From contig NZ_JAPFQP010000004.1 in the NCBI RefSeq assembly GCF_026241225.1, positions 434,001-498,000 on the forward strand: a stretch of 64,000 bases of DNA, read 5' to 3'. The notes below the pieces were generated by a model, which searched no databases, was not told the DNA's origin, and worked only from the letters and a program-made list of their open reading frames with translations. The position numbers and the translations under genes were made by a program. Positions 33,948 through 42,805 of the stretch are shown here, piece after piece; positions within the stretch are counted from its first letter, which is position 1; each line of letters opens with the position of its first letter. The stretch comes from Lentiprolixibacter aurantiacus (GTDB lineage: Bacteria; Bacteroidota; Bacteroidia; Flavobacteriales; Flavobacteriaceae).

Positions 33948-34928
33948 CTATTCCATGAACCCCTGTTCCCGCATCCAGTCATCGTTGTAAACCTTGCCCA
34001 CATAACGGCTTCCGTGATCATGGAACAAGACCACCACAACATCATCCGGAGTAAAATGCTCTGTAAGCTGAAGCACCCCTTTGATCGCTGCACCGGCGGA
34101 ATTTCCCAGGAACATCCCTTCTTCACGGGCCAGTCTGCGTGTATAAACTGCAGCATCTTTATCCGTAACCTTGGTAAAGCCGTCTATGATATCAAAATTC
34201 ACGTTTTTAGGAAGGATATCTTCCCCTATTCCTTCGGTTACATAGGGGTATATTTCATTTTCATCAAATATTCCCGTCTCGTGGTATTTTTTAAAAACAG
34301 AGCCGTAAGTGTCTACTCCCCAAACCTTGACATCCGGGTTCTTCGACTTCAGGTAGCTGCCCACCCCGGAAATTGTACCGCCGGTTCCAACACCAACCAC
34401 AAAATGGGTCACCTTTCCTGAGGTCTGTTCCCAGATCTCAGGCCCGGTAGTCAGGTAATGGGCTTTGGAGTTGGAGGGATTATCATACTGATTTACATAC
34501 CAGGAATTGGGTATCTCAGTTGCCAGCCTCCGTGCTGTGGAATAATAACTCCTGGGATCTTCCGGGGCTACGTCCGTAGGACAGATATGCACTTCGGAAC
34601 CAACGGCCCTGAGAATATCAATTTTCTCCTTCGATTGCTTATCGTTTATCACGCAAACAATCTTGTAGCCTTTTACTACAGCGGCGAGAGCGAGACCCAT
34701 TCCTGTATTGCCTGAGGTACCTTCAATAATAGTCCCTCCTGGTTTAAGCAGGCCGGATTGTTCAGCATCTTCAATCATCTGCAGGGCCATGCGATCCTTT
34801 ACCGAGTTTCCAGGATTAAAGGTTTCGTATTTGGCCAGCACCAGGCAGGGGAGGTCCCTGGTAAGCTTGTTTATTTTCACCAGGGGGGTGTGCCCTATGG
34901 TTTCGAGTATAGTATCAGCGTATTCCAT
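33948..34928 (-). CDS. PLP-dependent cysteine synthase/cystathionine beta-synthase family enzyme
   Basis: 326 residues from MEYADTILETIGHTPLVKI (a longer frame begins nine codons earlier, but the promoter lies across it). The PLP lysine is in NPGNSVKDRMA, the phosphate loop is TSGNTGMGLA and the C-terminal SAGAAIKG is conserved. Family members make cysteine from O-acetylserine or cystathionine from serine; this sequence resembles the CBS-like branch without a regulatory domain. A TATCTTTG element lies 6 bp before the ATG. May feed sulfur metabolism alongside the cluster to its left. Confidence 0.85.
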   Translation of the reverse strand: MEYADTILETIGHTPLVKINKLTRDLPCLVLAKYETFNPGNSVKDRMALQMIEDAEQSGLLKPGGTIIEGTSGNTGMGLALAAVVKGYKIVCVINDKQSKEKIDILRAVGSEVHICPTDVAPEDPRSYYSTARRLATEIPNSWYVNQYDNPSNSKAHYLTTGPEIWEQTSGKVTHFVVGVGTGGTISGVGSYLKSKNPDVKVWGVDTYGSVFKKYHETGIFDENEIYPYVTEGIGEDILPKNVNFDIIDGFTKVTDKDAAVYTRRLAREEGMFLGNSAGAAIKGVLQLTEHFTPDDVVVVLFHDHGSRYVGKVYNDDWMREQGFME

Positions 34929-34934
34929 GTTGTG

Positions 34935-34942
34935 CAAAGATA
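34935..34942 (-). promoter_or_regulatory. -7 element of the cysteine synthase-like gene
   Basis: TATCTTTG, exact match, 6 nt before the ATG at 34928; predicts a leaderless or near-leaderless mRNA and fixes the start codon. Confidence 0.55.
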
Positions 34943-35003
34943 GTATTCCGGGCAAAAAAGACGCTTCGGCTAGTACGTTAAAAAGTTCACAAGATATTGG
35001 GGA

Positions 35004-36245
35004 TTATTCGAATTGGATAGCCCTGACCGGAGTAATCCTGGTAATAATTACGGATGGCAGTATCAGCATGAGCAGGCAGAGCAACAATACCCCAAGATTA
35101 AGCAACAGCACTGTAGGGATATCCAGTGAAACAGGTATGTAGTCTATATAATATTCCTTGGGATTGGGAAATTTAAAGAGCCTGTAGCGATCCTGCACCC
35201 AGATCAGGCCCAGACCAAACAGGTTGCCCCAGAACAATCCCACGCCTATCAGATATGCCGCATTGTAAAGGAATATTCTTCGTATTTGCCAGTTGTGAGA
35301 TCCCAGTGCCTTCATTATTCCTATCATCTGCGTGCGCTCCAGGATAAGCACTAACAGGGCCGTAATCATATTGATACCACCCACGATGATCATTATTCCA
35401 ATAATGATAGCGATGTTGAAATCAAAAAGGCCAATCCATTCGAATATCTTGTAATACTTACCCATAATGGTCTGTGTATCCAGCGTGGAAAGGGTCTTTC
35501 CATAGATCTCGGCGCTCTTGGTTTCGATGTCATCAAAATTTTCCAGAAAGATCTCAAAATTGCCTATTTGATCTGATTCCCAGCGGTTCATGCGCTGAAC
35601 ATGGCGGATATCCACGAAGAGGTAGGTGCTGTCGAACTCCTCAAAACCGCTGTCGTATATTCCAACCACCTTAAATTTCCTCTGGTTCGGTATTTTGGAA
35701 GGGTCTTCATCCCTGAGGAAAAAGGTAAAGAATTCATCCCCTACTCCCAATTGCAAACGATTGGCCATATAGGCCGAAAGCAAAACCTCCTCATTTAATG
35801 ACCCCTCATAATCCGGGATTTTCCCGGCAACAAGGTATTCCTGAAAGGCAGACCACTTATAATCCGGCCCCACGCCTTTAGCAATAACCCCTTCAAAAGT
35901 CTCGGAAGTCCGGATGATACCTGCTTTAGTCGCTACGGCCTGCACATGTGACACTCCCTCAACATTTTTGAACTCCGGGTAAAATTCCTGGTCCAGGGAA
36001 ACGGGGACTACAGAGACCTCCGAGAGGTTGTTGTCGTAATTGTAGATCTGAATATGACCATTGAAGACCGATACCTTTTCACGAATCTTTTCCTTTAGGC
36101 CCACCCCGGTAGCGATAGCCACCAGCATCATGATAACCCCAAGGGCAATGGCCAATACCGCAATTTTTATTATTGGGGCGGATATGCTAATTTTATGATC
36201 CCCGCCTTTGATAAGTCTCCTGGCAATAAAAAACGATAAATTCAA
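35004..36245 (-). CDS. LolC/E-type ABC transporter permease (FtsX domain)
   Basis: 413 residues from a TTG start giving LNLSFFIARRLIKGG, the conserved N-terminus of flavobacterial members; upstream codons carry no resemblance. One N-terminal membrane span (APIIKIAVLAIALGVIMMLVA), a periplasmic MacB-like domain of about 200 residues, then three C-terminal spans (IIIGIMIIVGGINMITALLV etc.). With an ATPase such permeases extract lipoproteins from the inner membrane. No ATPase is adjacent; ftsE-like genes are elsewhere. Its start codon is 4 bp from that of the divergent NamZ-like gene. Confidence 0.85.
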   Translation of the reverse strand: MNLSFFIARRLIKGGDHKISISAPIIKIAVLAIALGVIMMLVAIATGVGLKEKIREKVSVFNGHIQIYNYDNNLSEVSVVPVSLDQEFYPEFKNVEGVSHVQAVATKAGIIRTSETFEGVIAKGVGPDYKWSAFQEYLVAGKIPDYEGSLNEEVLLSAYMANRLQLGVGDEFFTFFLRDEDPSKIPNQRKFKVVGIYDSGFEEFDSTYLFVDIRHVQRMNRWESDQIGNFEIFLENFDDIETKSAEIYGKTLSTLDTQTIMGKYYKIFEWIGLFDFNIAIIIGIMIIVGGINMITALLVLILERTQMIGIMKALGSHNWQIRRIFLYNAAYLIGVGLFWGNLFGLGLIWVQDRYRLFKFPNPKEYYIDYIPVSLDIPTVLLLNLGVLLLCLLMLILPSVIITRITPVRAIQFE

Positions 36246-36249
36246 GGTA

Positions 36250-37500
36250 ATGCCCTTTATGTCCGGTCTCAAAAATACGTTATTCTTATGGTTTTTGTGG
36301 CTGATGGCCTGCGGGAATATAGCCAACGACAAGACCACAGACACAACAGCATCGGGATCGGTATCTGCAGAGGTAGAAAAAGCGATTGTTGTGGCTGCCA
36401 ACCGTACCTCGGAATACCTGAAGCTTCTGCGCGGAAAGAAAGTCGGCATTGTGGCTAACCCTACAAGCGTAATCTTTAGAGGTCCAACCGATCCGCATCA
36501 GGGTTATACGCATCTGATAGACTCCCTGCTATCCCTGGATATTAACATAATAAAGGTTTTTTCCCCGGAACATGGATTCCGTGGCATGGCCGATGCCGGA
36601 GAAGCTGTAAAAGATGGGGTGGATACCCAGACCGGATTGCCCATAACCTCTCTTTACGGAAAGAACCGCAAACCAACAGCCTCGCAATTGGAAGGTCTTG
36701 ATCTGGTCTTGTTCGATATTCAGGACGTAGGAGTTCGTTTCTATACCTATATAGCAACACTGCAACTGGTTATGGAAGCCTGTGCTGCTAAAAACATACC
36801 CGTGTTGGTTCTGGACCGCCCCAACCCCAACGGTCATTACGTGGACGGGCCTACTATGGAAAAAGAACACCAGGGTTTCCTGGGAATGACCCCTATCCCA
36901 CTGGTTTACGGGATGACCATCGGGGAATATGCTATCATGATCAACGAGGAAGGCTGGCTTGAAGGGGGTGTTAAGGCAGATCTGACGGTTATACCGCTTG
37001 AAAACTACACACATGAAAAAACCTATTCCCTGCCTATCCGCCCCTCGCCAAACCTGCCCAATGACCAGGCCATAAATCTCTATCCGTCCCTGGGGCTTTT
37101 TGAGGGAACCCACGTAAATGCAGGAAGGGGTACGGAATTTCAATTCCAGCGTTTTGGAGCCCCGTTCTTAAGTGAAGAACATTTTGAATTCTCCTATACC
37201 CCGGAACCTAATTTTGGTTCAAAAAATCCAAAGCACAAGGGGGAAATTTGCCATGGCTTGGACCTCAGTAAGTATCCCCGGATGAGTGTGGTTTCTTTGA
37301 AATGGCTGATATCAGCCTATGAGCACAGCCGCGATCAATCCGCATTCTTTAAAACCTCAGGTTTTACCAAACATGCTGGTACAACCAAACTGCAGTTGGC
37401 CATTGAATCCGGTCTGGGGGAAGAAGAAATCAGAAAAAGCTGGCAAGCCGATCTGGCACGCTTTAAGGCCATCAGGGCCAAATATCTGATCTATCCCTGA
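36250..37500 (+). CDS. namZ: NamZ-like exo-N-acetylmuramidase lipoprotein (DUF1343)
   Basis: About 416 residues. The lipobox LWLMAC-G lies near residue 15 counted from the ATG at 36250 (a second ATG at 36259 is equally possible), so it is a lipoprotein. DUF1343 motifs: VGIVANPTSV, VFSPEHGFRG, LFDIQDVGVRFYTY, LDRPNPNGHYVDGP and RGTEFQFQRFGAP. Known members cleave terminal N-acetylmuramic acid from peptidoglycan fragments, in recycling. Its stop abuts the sterol-desaturase stop with no gap; its promoter must lie within the divergent lolE-like gene. Confidence 0.85.
   Translation: MPFMSGLKNTLFLWFLWLMACGNIANDKTTDTTASGSVSAEVEKAIVVAANRTSEYLKLLRGKKVGIVANPTSVIFRGPTDPHQGYTHLIDSLLSLDINIIKVFSPEHGFRGMADAGEAVKDGVDTQTGLPITSLYGKNRKPTASQLEGLDLVLFDIQDVGVRFYTYIATLQLVMEACAAKNIPVLVLDRPNPNGHYVDGPTMEKEHQGFLGMTPIPLVYGMTIGEYAIMINEEGWLEGGVKADLTVIPLENYTHEKTYSLPIRPSPNLPNDQAINLYPSLGLFEGTHVNAGRGTEFQFQRFGAPFLSEEHFEFSYTPEPNFGSKNPKHKGEICHGLDLSKYPRMSVVSLKWLISAYEHSRDQSAFFKTSGFTKHAGTTKLQLAIESGLGEEEIRKSWQADLARFKAIRAKYLIYP
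36270..36277 (-). promoter_or_regulatory. -7 element of the lolE-like gene, inside the namZ-like gene
   Basis: TATTTTTG on the minus strand, exact match, located inside codons 7-10 of the divergent gene and about 25 bp before the TTG start. No TTG at -33. Confidence 0.5.
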
Positions 37501-38337
37501 TTATTCTTCTGCTACCGTTGTGGGTCTCCGGTATTTATGAAAGGGTTGTTTAAGCAATCCGGAAATGCTGCCATTTTCAACACGGTCCGGAAAGGTATCC
37601 ACTCCGTATACAATATTTTCCCGATCAAGTTTCATATAAGTACCAAACATACGATCCCAGATGGAGAAAATGTTCCCGTAATTAGAATCTGTATACGGGA
37701 GCACATAATGGTGATGTACCTTGTGCATATCCGGAGATACCAGGATCCAACTGATTATATCATCAACTTTCTTGGGAAGTCGGATGTTCGCATGACTAAA
37801 TTGCGTAGCCAGCAGGGAAAGGGACTGGTAAAGCATCACTATCCCAATAGGAGCACCAACTATAAAAACTCCGAACAGGGTAAAGCCAAAACGAATAAAG
37901 CTTTCAAAAGGATGATGGCGGTTTGCCGTAGTGGTATCTACCTCGTGATCGGTATGGTGCACCAAATGGATCATCCACAGGGGTTTTACCTTATGTTCCA
38001 CGTAATGGGCTAGATAGGCTCCTATCAGATCCAGCAAAAGCACCCCTAGAAGTGCGTATAGCCAGAGGGGCATTCCTTGGATCCAGTTGATGATTCCAAA
38101 ATTGTTCGCTGCTACCCAATCGCTGGTTTGCAACAACAGAAAAGCCAGCGCAAAATTGATGATGATAGTCGTCACGGTAAAGAAGAAGTTGGGCAGGGCA
38201 TGACGCCATTTCCTGTATTTAAAACGAAACAGGGGCACAGCACCTTCCAGTAACCAGAAAAAGCTTATCCCCAGAACCAGCAGGACACTGCGGTGGGATG
38301 AGGGGATGGTTTCGAAATAATTCAATATTGCTTCCAT
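37501..38337 (-). CDS. sterol desaturase/fatty acid hydroxylase family protein
   Basis: 278 residues with four or so membrane spans. The di-iron histidine motifs are HYVEHKVKPLWMIHLVHH, NRHHPFE and HKVHHHY. These enzymes hydroxylate or desaturate lipids such as fatty acids, carotenoids (CrtZ/CrtR relatives) or hopanoids. Substrate unknown; a carotenoid or hydroxylated lipid is plausible in a pigmented flavobacterium. Convergent with namZ, stops adjacent. Confidence 0.85.
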   Translation of the reverse strand: MEAILNYFETIPSSHRSVLLVLGISFFWLLEGAVPLFRFKYRKWRHALPNFFFTVTTIIINFALAFLLLQTSDWVAANNFGIINWIQGMPLWLYALLGVLLLDLIGAYLAHYVEHKVKPLWMIHLVHHTDHEVDTTTANRHHPFESFIRFGFTLFGVFIVGAPIGIVMLYQSLSLLATQFSHANIRLPKKVDDIISWILVSPDMHKVHHHYVLPYTDSNYGNIFSIWDRMFGTYMKLDRENIVYGVDTFPDRVENGSISGLLKQPFHKYRRPTTVAEE

Positions 38338-38366
38338 AGGCCGCTAAAATACTACATTATCATTAT

Positions 38367-38876
38367 TCAGGAATTCGTTAACCGGGCCTTCATGTTTTCC
38401 ACAATCTGATAAGCTGCAGGGCAAATCGCAACATTCTTTAGGGTAAGGTTACTAATCTGGTGAAAATTCCTCCGATCGGTATGGGGAAATTCCCGACAGG
38501 CCTTCGGGCGAAAATCGTAGATCATACAATGGTTATCGGGACCCAGAAACGTACAGGGCAGTTCCTGCAAAACGTAATCCTGTTCATCATCCACTTGTAA
38601 ATAGTTTTCAATAAAGACACCCGGTTTCATACGCAACTTCCTGGAAATTCGTTCAATATCGGCCCGGGTAAACAGCGGGCCGGTGGTCTTGCAGCAATGT
38701 GCGCATTTGAGGCAATCCGTCCGTTCAAATTCCTCATCATGCAATTCCTGCATCAGGCTATCCAGGTGCCTGGGAGGTTTTTTTCGTAGCTTTTTAAAGA
38801 ATTGTTTATTCTCCTGATGTGTCTGCGCAGCCCTTTCTTTCAGGTTAGACAAGCGTATTTCCATTTTCTCTTTCAC
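38367..38876 (-). CDS. YkgJ-family cysteine-cluster protein
   Basis: 169 residues. The cysteine pattern CLKCAHCCKTTGP, then CTFLG and CMIYDFRPKACREFP is that of the YkgJ/CxxCxxxxC zinc- or iron-cluster family; function unknown. Basic N-terminus (about 50 residues, coiled-coil-like KERAAQTHQENKQFFKKLRKKP). Divergent from the methyltransferase gene, with about 80 bp between. Confidence 0.8.
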   Translation of the reverse strand: MKEKMEIRLSNLKERAAQTHQENKQFFKKLRKKPPRHLDSLMQELHDEEFERTDCLKCAHCCKTTGPLFTRADIERISRKLRMKPGVFIENYLQVDDEQDYVLQELPCTFLGPDNHCMIYDFRPKACREFPHTDRRNFHQISNLTLKNVAICPAAYQIVENMKARLTNS

Positions 38877-38957
38877 AATGCTTAATGATTCTGATATGTT
38901 TCTTTCAGAATCCCTTCAAAAATCCCAAATTTGTATTCAATTAGCAAATCAATCCCC

Positions 38958-39665
38958 ATGGACCTTTTCGGCGAGGCCCTCAAAGATTATCAAAAGGGAC
39001 GGTATACCGAGGATCTTATCACCTTTACCTCCCTGGAACAGGAAGATATCCTGCCCCTCCCCCATCTTTTTCGTTCCTATGAAAACATGCCATTTTTGGA
39101 GCAGCAAGCTTTAAAGCTATGCAGGGGGAAAGTCCTGGACGTTGGCTGTGGTGCGGGTAGCCACAGTCTTTATTTGCAGGAACGGGGATTTTCGGTTACA
39201 GCACTGGATGTTTCCGAAGGAGCTGTACAAGTTTGCAGGCTTAGGGGTGTAAAGAATGTGGTCCATGGTTCTATTCAGGAATATTCAGGCACGAAATTTG
39301 ATACCATTTTACTGCTGATGAACGGGATTGGGGTGGCCGAAAAAATACAGTCGTTAGGGTCTTTCCTGGAGCATTTAAAAACACTATTGCAGCCGGGAGG
39401 ACAGATTTTAACAGACAGTACGGACATTCTCTATGTTTTTGAAGAAGAGGATGGTAGTTTTCGCATTCCAGCTATGGAGGATTACTACGGAGAGCTTATC
39501 TTTACAGTAGAATATAAAGGTCAAAAAAGCAAACCATTTCCCTGGTTTTATATCGACTTTACCCTATTGAAGGATATCGCTGAAAATCAAGGGTTTAAAT
39601 GCGAACTGATCTGTTCGGGAGATCATTTCGATTATTTGGCCTGTTTGACCATAAATACATACTAG
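38958..39665 (+). CDS. class I SAM-dependent methyltransferase
   Basis: 235 residues from MDLFGEALKDYQKG (the longer frame from 38931 is less likely). Motif I is VLDVGCGAGSHSLYL, motif II ALDVSEGAVQVC, post-I TILLLMNGIGVAEK. These are the SAM-binding motifs of UbiE-type methyltransferases. Substrate unknown. It stops 42 bp before the metalloprotease ATG, which may be cotranscribed. Confidence 0.8.
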   Translation: MDLFGEALKDYQKGRYTEDLITFTSLEQEDILPLPHLFRSYENMPFLEQQALKLCRGKVLDVGCGAGSHSLYLQERGFSVTALDVSEGAVQVCRLRGVKNVVHGSIQEYSGTKFDTILLLMNGIGVAEKIQSLGSFLEHLKTLLQPGGQILTDSTDILYVFEEEDGSFRIPAMEDYYGELIFTVEYKGQKSKPFPWFYIDFTLLKDIAENQGFKCELICSGDHFDYLACLTINTY

Positions 39666-39706
39666 AAGGTATGGGCAGTCGTTATAAACCCAATAATACA
39701 ATTGCC

Positions 39707-40510
39707 ATGAAAAGATTCAGGTTGTTTTTAATATTTGCCGGATTGACACTATTCCTCAACTGTTCCAAGGATGAAGATGTGCAACCCCGGCCAGAAGAGC
39801 AGATAGACAGGTCTGCCAATCTTTTGGCGACCGGTGCTTCGGCAGGTGATCTCCTGGCTAATACCAACCTCAGCAACTTGCTCATCGAAATAGCCTATGT
39901 GGAAGGGTTCAGGCCTACATCAACTGCCATGACCAACTTTGAACAATTCATCAGAGAAAGGACTTTCAAGGAAAATATCACTATACAATACAAGTCACTG
40001 CCATCACCGGGAGAAGCAACCCTGACCCTGCAGGAGGTTGCAGATTTGGAAACTGCCAATCGCACGGCTTACAATGAAAATACCACACTTGCAATCTATA
40101 TCTACTTTGCAGATGCCCCTTCTGATGATGATGAGCCGGAGCAGGATCTCGTAACCCTTGGCTCTGTTTACCGGAATACTTCCATGGTTATATACGAAAG
40201 GACGGTCAGGGATATTGCGAATCGGAGCAGCAATATAACCGTAGCCGATGTTGAAGAAGCTGTTCTTTGCCATGAAATGGGCCACTTATCCGGACTTGTA
40301 AATTTAGGGTCTCCCATGATAACACCTCATGAAGATCCTGCAGCTTCAAATCACTGCGATATAGATGGATGCCTGATGGGAGCTGAAATAGAGTTTGGTG
40401 GAGGTCTCATGGGGATTCTGGAAAGGCGCGCTCTTGCCGGTAAAAGCCAGGCAGTTCCCAACCTGGACTCCGCATGCCTTGCAGATCTTCAGGCCAACGG
40501 CGGGCGCTAG
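39707..40510 (+). CDS. lipoprotein zinc metalloprotease (HExGH type)
   Basis: 267 residues from MKRFRLFLIFAG; the upstream extension of the frame overlaps the methyltransferase and is spurious. A lipobox-like LFLNC-S lies at about 15-19. The metal motif VLCHEMGHLSGLVNLG near 186 with a downstream HED (ITPHEDP) fits the HExGHxxG..H/D family of secreted zincins; the third ligand assignment is mine. Surface protease or peptidase of unknown target. It overlaps the queE stop by 4 bp, in convergent orientation. Confidence 0.7.
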   Translation: MKRFRLFLIFAGLTLFLNCSKDEDVQPRPEEQIDRSANLLATGASAGDLLANTNLSNLLIEIAYVEGFRPTSTAMTNFEQFIRERTFKENITIQYKSLPSPGEATLTLQEVADLETANRTAYNENTTLAIYIYFADAPSDDDEPEQDLVTLGSVYRNTSMVIYERTVRDIANRSSNITVADVEEAVLCHEMGHLSGLVNLGSPMITPHEDPAASNHCDIDGCLMGAEIEFGGGLMGILERRALAGKSQAVPNLDSACLADLQANGGR

Positions 40511-41139
40511 GGAATATTCAGGTATTTATGGGTCTGTAAGGAAACCCTCCATTTGGGGTTGCCCATCACATAGTCAACAATTAGCGGCATCACCTTTTCC
40601 CTTACGCTCCATTCGGGTTGCAGATATAAGATGCAATCCCCGTTTATCTTTAGGGCCTGTTCTTCAGCAAACTTAAAATCGTGCTTGTTGTATACGATAA
40701 CCTTCAATTCATGTGCCTGCTTGTAGACAGCCTGCAGAGGCAACTTATTCTTTTTGGGCGAAAGGCAGATCCAATCCCAGCTACCGGTTAGCGGATAGGC
40801 CCCGGAAGTCTCAATGTGGGTCTTCAACCCCCTGGCCTTCAGCGCAGAAGTGAGGGGCTCCATATTCCAGGTAAGGGGTTCCCCACCGGTGACCACTATA
40901 GTATCCGAAGCCTTTGCGGCATTTTCCACTATCTCGTCTATGTGCGTAGGGGGATGAACATCCGCATCCCAGCTTTCCTTGACATCGCACCAGTGGCATC
41001 CCACGTCACATCCTCCAACCCGAATAAAATAGGCGGCGGTACCCTTGTGGTACCCTTCTCCCTGTATGGTATAAAAAGCCTCCATCAAAGGCAGCATCCT
41101 GCCTTTATCAACCTCAGCCATTACTTGCTTATCTGCCAT
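40507..41139 (-). CDS. queE: 7-carboxy-7-deazaguanine synthase
   Basis: 210 residues. The radical-SAM cluster motif is CDVGCHWC (CX3CX2C), with AFYTIQGEGYHKGTAAYFIRVG, VVTGGEPL and HIETSGAYPL. It turns 6-carboxytetrahydropterin into 7-carboxy-7-deazaguanine in the queuosine pathway. M1 is used, but M7 (MAEVDKGRM) is possible because a TATCTTTG -7 element lies 4 bp before M1. No other queuosine genes are nearby. Confidence 0.9.
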   Translation of the reverse strand: MADKQVMAEVDKGRMLPLMEAFYTIQGEGYHKGTAAYFIRVGGCDVGCHWCDVKESWDADVHPPTHIDEIVENAAKASDTIVVTGGEPLTWNMEPLTSALKARGLKTHIETSGAYPLTGSWDWICLSPKKNKLPLQAVYKQAHELKVIVYNKHDFKFAEEQALKINGDCILYLQPEWSVREKVMPLIVDYVMGNPKWRVSLQTHKYLNIP

Positions 41140-41143
41140 TCGG

Positions 41144-41151
41144 CAAAGATA
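41144..41151 (-). promoter_or_regulatory. -7 element of queE
   Basis: TATCTTTG, exact match, 4 nt before the first ATG. Either the mRNA is leaderless or translation begins at the internal ATG at 41121. Confidence 0.5.
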
Positions 41152-41262
41152 CTACTTCGACATAACTTCTCCTTCCAATCTGAAATTTCTATGCTTTCCA
41201 ATAGATGGGAGAACGGGGTTAAAATCCCAAAAATTACCCTATTTTTAACCTAAATTTCTGCT

Positions 41263-42801
41263 ATGTCCAGTCAAGAAGAGTTTTTCAGTCATATTGAGAA
41301 GGGATATAAAACCAAGGGAGACTACCTGATAATGGGATCGGCCATCTATGAAGGGGAACCAGTGCAAGGGGCCTTTGTGAAAATACCCCTCAAAACGCTC
41401 AATAGACACGGACTTATTGCTGGTGCTACGGGAACCGGAAAGACCAAAACCCTGCAGGTAATTGCCGAAAACCTCAGTGAACAGGGTATCCCCGTTCTGC
41501 TAATGGACCTCAAGGGAGATCTTAGCGGACTGGCCAAGCCAAGTCCGGGACACCCAAAAATTGATGAGCGTCATGAAAAAATAGGGCTTCCTTTTGAACC
41601 CAAACGTTTTCCGGTAGAGATATTATCACTGTCAGAACAGGATGGGGTAAAGCTCAGGGCCACGGTGTCGGAATTTGGACCGGTGCTACTATCACGCATC
41701 CTGGATCTCAATGAAACCCAGGAAGGAATTGTTGCTGTTGTATTCAAGTATTGCGATGATAACAAGCTGCCTCTTTTGGACCTGAAAGACTTCAAAAAAG
41801 CACTGCAGTATGCAACCGGAGCTGGAAAAAAGGAATTTACCGAAGCCTACGGAAGGATTTCAACCAGTTCCACAGGAACCATCCTCAGAAAAATCATCGA
41901 ACTGGAACAGCAGGGTGCCGAGCTTTTTTTCGGGGAAAAGTCGTTCGATGTGAACGATCTTACACGAATTGATGAGGAAGGTCGGGGCATGATCAACATC
42001 ATCCGCCTTACAGACATACAGGACCGGCCCAAACTCTTCTCTACCTTTATGCTGAGTCTGCTCGCAGAAGTTTACGCAACCTTCCCGGAACAGGGAGACA
42101 GTGACCGCCCGGAGCTGATACTGTTCATAGATGAAGCCCACCTGATATTCAAAGAAGCCAGCAAGGCCCTTCTGGAGCAGATTGAAAGTATAGTAAAACT
42201 TATACGTTCCAAGGGTGTTGGACTATATTTTGTTACTCAGAATCCAACGGATGTGCCGGATGAGGTACTGGCACAACTAGGGCTTAAGGTGCAGCATGCC
42301 CTGCGGGCTTTTACTGCCAGGGACCGGAAAGCGATCAAGCTCACTGCAGAGAACTACCCGATATCTGAATATTACGATACCAAGGAAGTACTAACCTCAC
42401 TTGGCATAGGGGAAGCATTGATCACTGCCCTGGATGAAAAGGGCCGGCCAACTCCCCTTGCTGCTACTATGCTTAGGGCACCCATGAGCCGTATGGATGT
42501 TCTAACACCGGCAGAGTTAAAGGAAGAGATAGCCAATTCCAAATTGGTTCCCAAGTACAATGCTGTTATCGACCGGGAAAGTGCCTATGAATTGCTGAAT
42601 GAAAAGATTGCCCGGGCCGAGGAGCTGGCCCGGAAGGAAGAAGAAAAGGAGGCCAGTCGCAGCAGGACAAAAAGCACAACGCGCAGCCGAACAAGCAGCA
42701 GAAGCCGTGGAAGTACACGTCAGCATCCCGTTGTAAAAGTTTTAACCAGTGCCACCTTTATCCGGGAGGTATTTGGAATTATGAAAAAAGTAATGCGCTA
42801 A
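41263..42801 (+). CDS. HerA-like ATPase (DUF853 helicase-type)
   Basis: 512 residues. Walker A is GATGTGKTKTL (about 49-58), Walker B is ELILFIDEAHLIF, and an arginine-finger/sensor region is FVTQNPTDVP. The family (annotated DUF853) is a soluble HerA/FtsK-superfamily ATPase thought to act on DNA. The C-terminal tail (about 455-490) is very basic and Arg/Ser/Thr rich (SRSRTKSTTRSRTSSRSRG), likely a nucleic-acid binding tail. It is 4 bp upstream of the 182-residue lipoprotein gene. Confidence 0.8.
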   Translation: MSSQEEFFSHIEKGYKTKGDYLIMGSAIYEGEPVQGAFVKIPLKTLNRHGLIAGATGTGKTKTLQVIAENLSEQGIPVLLMDLKGDLSGLAKPSPGHPKIDERHEKIGLPFEPKRFPVEILSLSEQDGVKLRATVSEFGPVLLSRILDLNETQEGIVAVVFKYCDDNKLPLLDLKDFKKALQYATGAGKKEFTEAYGRISTSSTGTILRKIIELEQQGAELFFGEKSFDVNDLTRIDEEGRGMINIIRLTDIQDRPKLFSTFMLSLLAEVYATFPEQGDSDRPELILFIDEAHLIFKEASKALLEQIESIVKLIRSKGVGLYFVTQNPTDVPDEVLAQLGLKVQHALRAFTARDRKAIKLTAENYPISEYYDTKEVLTSLGIGEALITALDEKGRPTPLAATMLRAPMSRMDVLTPAELKEEIANSKLVPKYNAVIDRESAYELLNEKIARAEELARKEEEKEASRSRTKSTTRSRTSSRSRGSTRQHPVVKVLTSATFIREVFGIMKKVMR

Positions 42802-42805
42802 AACC

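Noticed and set aside
36208-36249. An earlier start of the namZ-like gene at 36208
   Set aside because: The lipobox requires a start at 36250 or 36259; the extension is a hydrophilic segment overlapping the divergent lolE-like gene.
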